This document shows, in pieces, positions 61,415 through 64,000 of a stretch of 64,000 bases of DNA; position 1 is the first letter of the stretch, and the number at the start of each line of letters is the position of its first letter. The notes beneath the pieces were generated by a model. That model did no database searches and was not told where the DNA came from. It saw nothing but the letters and a program-made list of their open reading frames with translations. The position numbers were made by a program, and so were the translations under genes. The stretch comes from Adenanthera pavonina (taxonomy: Eukaryota > Streptophyta > Magnoliopsida > Fabales > Fabaceae): the NCBI GenBank assembly GCA_026686845.1, contig JAIVEN010000012.1, forward strand, positions 6,264,501-6,328,500, written 5' to 3'.

Positions 61415-63077
61415 TGTTGAATCAAGACGTTTTGATGATTCCAAATCAACTCTCAAGAGCTTGGAATAAAGATATCAAAGGTGCTCAAAGAGTTCAAGTG
61501 AAGAAATCCTAGAGAAATCTGTGCAAAGTTTGCTATAGGATGTTTAGTTTTGTTTTATTTTGAGTATAAGGCTTTGATTTGGTGGAAAGAAGTTTTAAAA
61601 CCTTGATTCTGTGTTAAATCATGGAATGTTTGAAAAACACCCACCAACAGACGAAGTTTGAAAGGTTTATACTGAACTGTCATGTTGGAAATTCGAACTT
61701 TGGCTTTGGAAATTTGAATTTCGAGTTAAAACTGAATAAGTCTGAAGAGATGCTTCTCTAACAGATGAATTTTGATTTTCCAAAATTTGAATTTTCATAA
61801 GTATCTGAAAAAAGCTTTTGGCAACAGACAAACTTTGGGTTTTGAAAATTCAAATTTCAGACAAAATGAAACTTATGAAAACTAAAGAAATCCGTTTGAA
61901 ATAATGTCAAAGTTCATCTGAAATCAAGATTATATTGAGTTTCAAAATTGCTCACTCACAGATGAACTTTGAACATGAAAATTTGAATTTCAGAAGCTAA
62001 GGTTGTGAGTCTGTTACAATGATATGTTAACATATGAATGACAATATTTATAAATTTCAATGTTAAAGTAAGTCTGAAAAGAGGTCTCTCTGACAGACGA
62101 ACTTCACTCTTTGAAAATTCAAATTTCGAAGTAAATGAACTACTGTGCTTTTTGAGCCTGCTACGGACAGACGAATTTTGGGGTTTCAAAATTTGAATTT
62201 TGAAGGCACTGTAGCAAATTGAAAATACTGTTCACACTAAACAAAAAAACTTTCCACTTGAAAATTCGTATGTCACTACTTAGAAACACTTTCAAAATAC
62301 CAAAATTCGAATTTCACTTCATGACAGACGAACTTTGGTCTTTCAACATTGAAGCTGTTAACCTTCTATATCTGCAAAATTTGTCTATTGACTAACCGAA
62401 ATTCGAATTTCAGTATGTCAGAAGCATTAAATACAGTTGGTTAACAGATAGTTTTTCAGAGTAATCGTTGGATAACTTCTCCAACGGATAGATTTTCTCT
62501 CTAACGAATATTTGAGACCTAAATCTATAAATATGACAACATTTGAAGTTGTGGGTAACGATTTTAACTTTGTATATACTGAAACTCTGCCAAATCATTT
62601 ACTCAAAGCTTCATACTCTCACACTTCAATAGTCTGTACTTCAACTTTCATATTTACTCTGATTAAGAGAGTTTAATCTTTGTAAACAATCTAATCTTCA
62701 TCTGGAAGATAGATTTTCTTGTGAGGGGATATCACAAGGGATTAGGAAGCACTTTGTGAAAGTGCAGAAAGGGATTGAGAGAAGCTCTAGAAAACAGAGC
62801 ACAAACATTATACTGTTGCATTTGCAAGAAGCCCACTGAATTCTTGCAGAATAGTGAAAAATCTCAAGTAGTGACTTGGGGACTGAACGTAGGTCAAGTG
62901 GAGAGACCGAACCAGGATAAATTTCTGAGTCTTCTACTCTTTTCTGCTACTTTCACAGTTATTTATTTATACTTTGTTTCACCATCATATATTGCATTCT
63001 TCACCTCTTTGATATTTTGCAGAAAATTTTTAATCTTCCCAATTCACCCCTCTCTTAGAAAGCAAGCCGAACTAATA
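61415..63077 (+). repeat. 5' LTR, element 4 (1663 bp)
   Basis: It starts TGTTGAATCAAG and ends ACTAATA (CA changed to TA). U3 carries the palindrome and CAGACGAA array from about 61640 to 62410; TATA is at 62525. It is very like the solo LTR at 37598-39259 by eye. Confidence 0.95.
62525..62533 (+). promoter_or_regulatory. LTR TATA box, element 4
   Basis: CTATAAATA, 1.11 kb into the LTR, in the shared gagacctaaat context. Probable promoter of the genomic transcript. Confidence 0.75.
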
Positions 63078-63079
63078 AG

Positions 63080-63091
63080 TGGTATCAGAGC
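63080..63091 (+). promoter_or_regulatory. Primer-binding site, element 4
   Basis: TGGTATCAGAGC, intact, two bases after the LTR end; complementary to initiator tRNA-Met. Confidence 0.95.
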
Positions 63092-63132
63092 CCGGATTCC
63101 CAATCAAAGGATCTCACAGTCCGGGAATTACT

Positions 63133-64000
63133 ATGGCTGGCTTTGGAGAAAGTATTTTACTAGAAGGCAACAACACAAATAGACCACCTGGCTTTAGTGG
63201 AGAACACTATGGGAATTGGAAGATGAGGATACAAATTTATCTCCAGGCAATTGATCTGGGCATCTGGTCAATCATTCAGAAGGGAGATTTTGTGCCAATG
63301 GCTTTGGAAGATGATGGAAAATACAGAGAAAAGCCAGAAGCTGAATGGAATGAGGAAGACAGAAGAAGAGTTTTGCTTAATTTTAAAGCAAAACATTGTC
63401 TAGTTAGTGCTTTAAATCAAGACGAATTCTACAGAGTCTTCCAATGCTCCACTGCCAACGAAATGTGGGACATCCTGCAAATTGCTCATGAAGGAACAAC
63501 TGGAGTTAGGGAAAACAAATTAAATACATGTATAGGAGAATATGAAAGTTTCAGAATGGCAGAAGGAGAGAGTGTTAAAGAGCTACAAAAAAGATTCACC
63601 CTTATTGTGAATCAACTAAAGAGCCTGGGAAAGGAATACACTCAAACTGAAAAAGTCAAAAAGATCCTCAGAGCTCTCCCTCTGGAATGGCAACCCAAAG
63701 TAACGGTAATAGAGGAAGCCAGAGGAGAATCAATGGTCTCTGTCACAGCTCTCTTTGGTAGTCTTGAGGAGTATAAAGGAAAATTGAAAGCTCTCAAGGA
63801 AGCTTGACAAGACTGAAAGAAGAAAGGCCTGGCTCTCAAAGGTGCTAAAGAAAAGGAGGAAGAATCTGACGATGGAGATGAGCTAGATGAAGAAACTCTA
63901 GCTGTGTTGGTCAGAAAATTTGAAAGATTCTACAGCAAGATTAGAAATAAGAAAATCTTCAAGAAAGGAGCTGCTGGAGATAGCAAGAGGGAACCAAAAG
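63133..64000 (+). pseudogene. gag: gag of element 4, partial, two in-frame stops
   Basis: Start ATG at 63133 (MAGFGESILLEGNN), chosen over the upstream in-frame ATG at 63079, which overlaps the primer-binding site, because elements 1 and 2 share this start. Residues 1-50 are the DUF4219-like N-terminus (PPGFSGEHYGNWKMRI), and about 60-200 the UBN2 copia Gag domain (MWDILQIAHEGTTGVREN, ALPLEWQPKVTVIEEARGES). The frame is open for 224 codons, then has TGA at 63805 and again at 63814, after which it stays open to the window end. It is the least damaged Gag here. It would form the capsid-like particle in the cytoplasm. Confidence 0.9.

Larger units (their letters stand above)
61415..64000 (+). 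mobile_element. Sirevirus-like Ty1/copia element 4 (runs off window)
   Basis: 5' LTR, primer-binding site and gag in normal order. Because the reverse transcriptase of element 3 stops exactly at its LTR, element 4 probably inserted there; the left target duplication would be cctaa (61410-61414). The remainder and 3' LTR lie beyond 64000. Confidence 0.9.

Noticed and set aside
63079..63132. gag start at the upstream ATG of 63079
   Set aside because: It overlaps the primer-binding site region, and elements 1 and 2 share the downstream start MxGFGESIL instead.

Overview
This window is plant nuclear DNA, most likely from a eudicot. It is AT-rich and almost entirely built of transposable elements, with one protein-coding host gene that I can support: a BURP-domain secreted-protein gene at 18484-19563 on the minus strand. 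The species cannot be fixed from the sequence. Plant origin rests on Ty1/copia Sirevirus-type retrotransposons primed by initiator tRNA-Met, CACTA and Mutator-like DNA transposons, and the plant-specific BURP protein.

Layout. 1-7880: plus-strand Sirevirus-like copia element (element 1) with the end of its 5' LTR, a primer-binding site, a gag lost by deletion, a decayed pol, a decayed extra 3' ORF, several polypurine tracts and a complete 3' LTR. It sits in a minus-strand copy of a second LTR-like repeat (family A). 8319-16800: repeat family C, broken by two family A copies, the second carrying a 909-bp Mutator-like element with 9-bp target duplications. 18484-19563: BURP gene. 20294-24081: CACTA element 1. 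24082-26745: LTR-like sequence and a minus copy of family C. 26757-39281: minus-strand Sirevirus-like element 2, lacking its 3' LTR. Three solo LTRs have landed in it: 30125-30941 (another family, TSD ggaaa), 32159-33817 (same family, TSD gaaag) and 37598-39259 (same family, opposite strand, inside the 5' LTR). 40147-42740: plus copy of family C. 43206-43757: diverged tandem repeat. 44490-44785: 3' fragment of a second BURP gene. 46078-48555: CACTA element 2 with TSD tac. 48719-50045: candidate LTR with an AAACATTTT array. 53340-56737: minus copy of family C split by a candidate solo copia LTR. 56738-58010: truncated minus LTR fused head-on to plus-strand gag-pol of element 3 (58006-61414). 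61415-64000: 5' LTR, primer-binding site and gag of element 4, which runs off the window.

None of the retroelements here looks autonomous. All coding parts have stops, frameshifts or deletions; element 1 also has a changed reverse transcriptase active site. The most unusual structures are an array of short palindromes (core AATTCGAATT) combined with CAGACGAA/TTCGTCTG boxes that fills the Sirevirus-like LTRs and recurs in the spacer between pol and the extra ORF; and a giant head-to-head LTR palindrome centred at 37597/37598 that could yield hairpin RNA. Exact ends of families A and C, and of LTR candidates without clear target duplications, are approximate.
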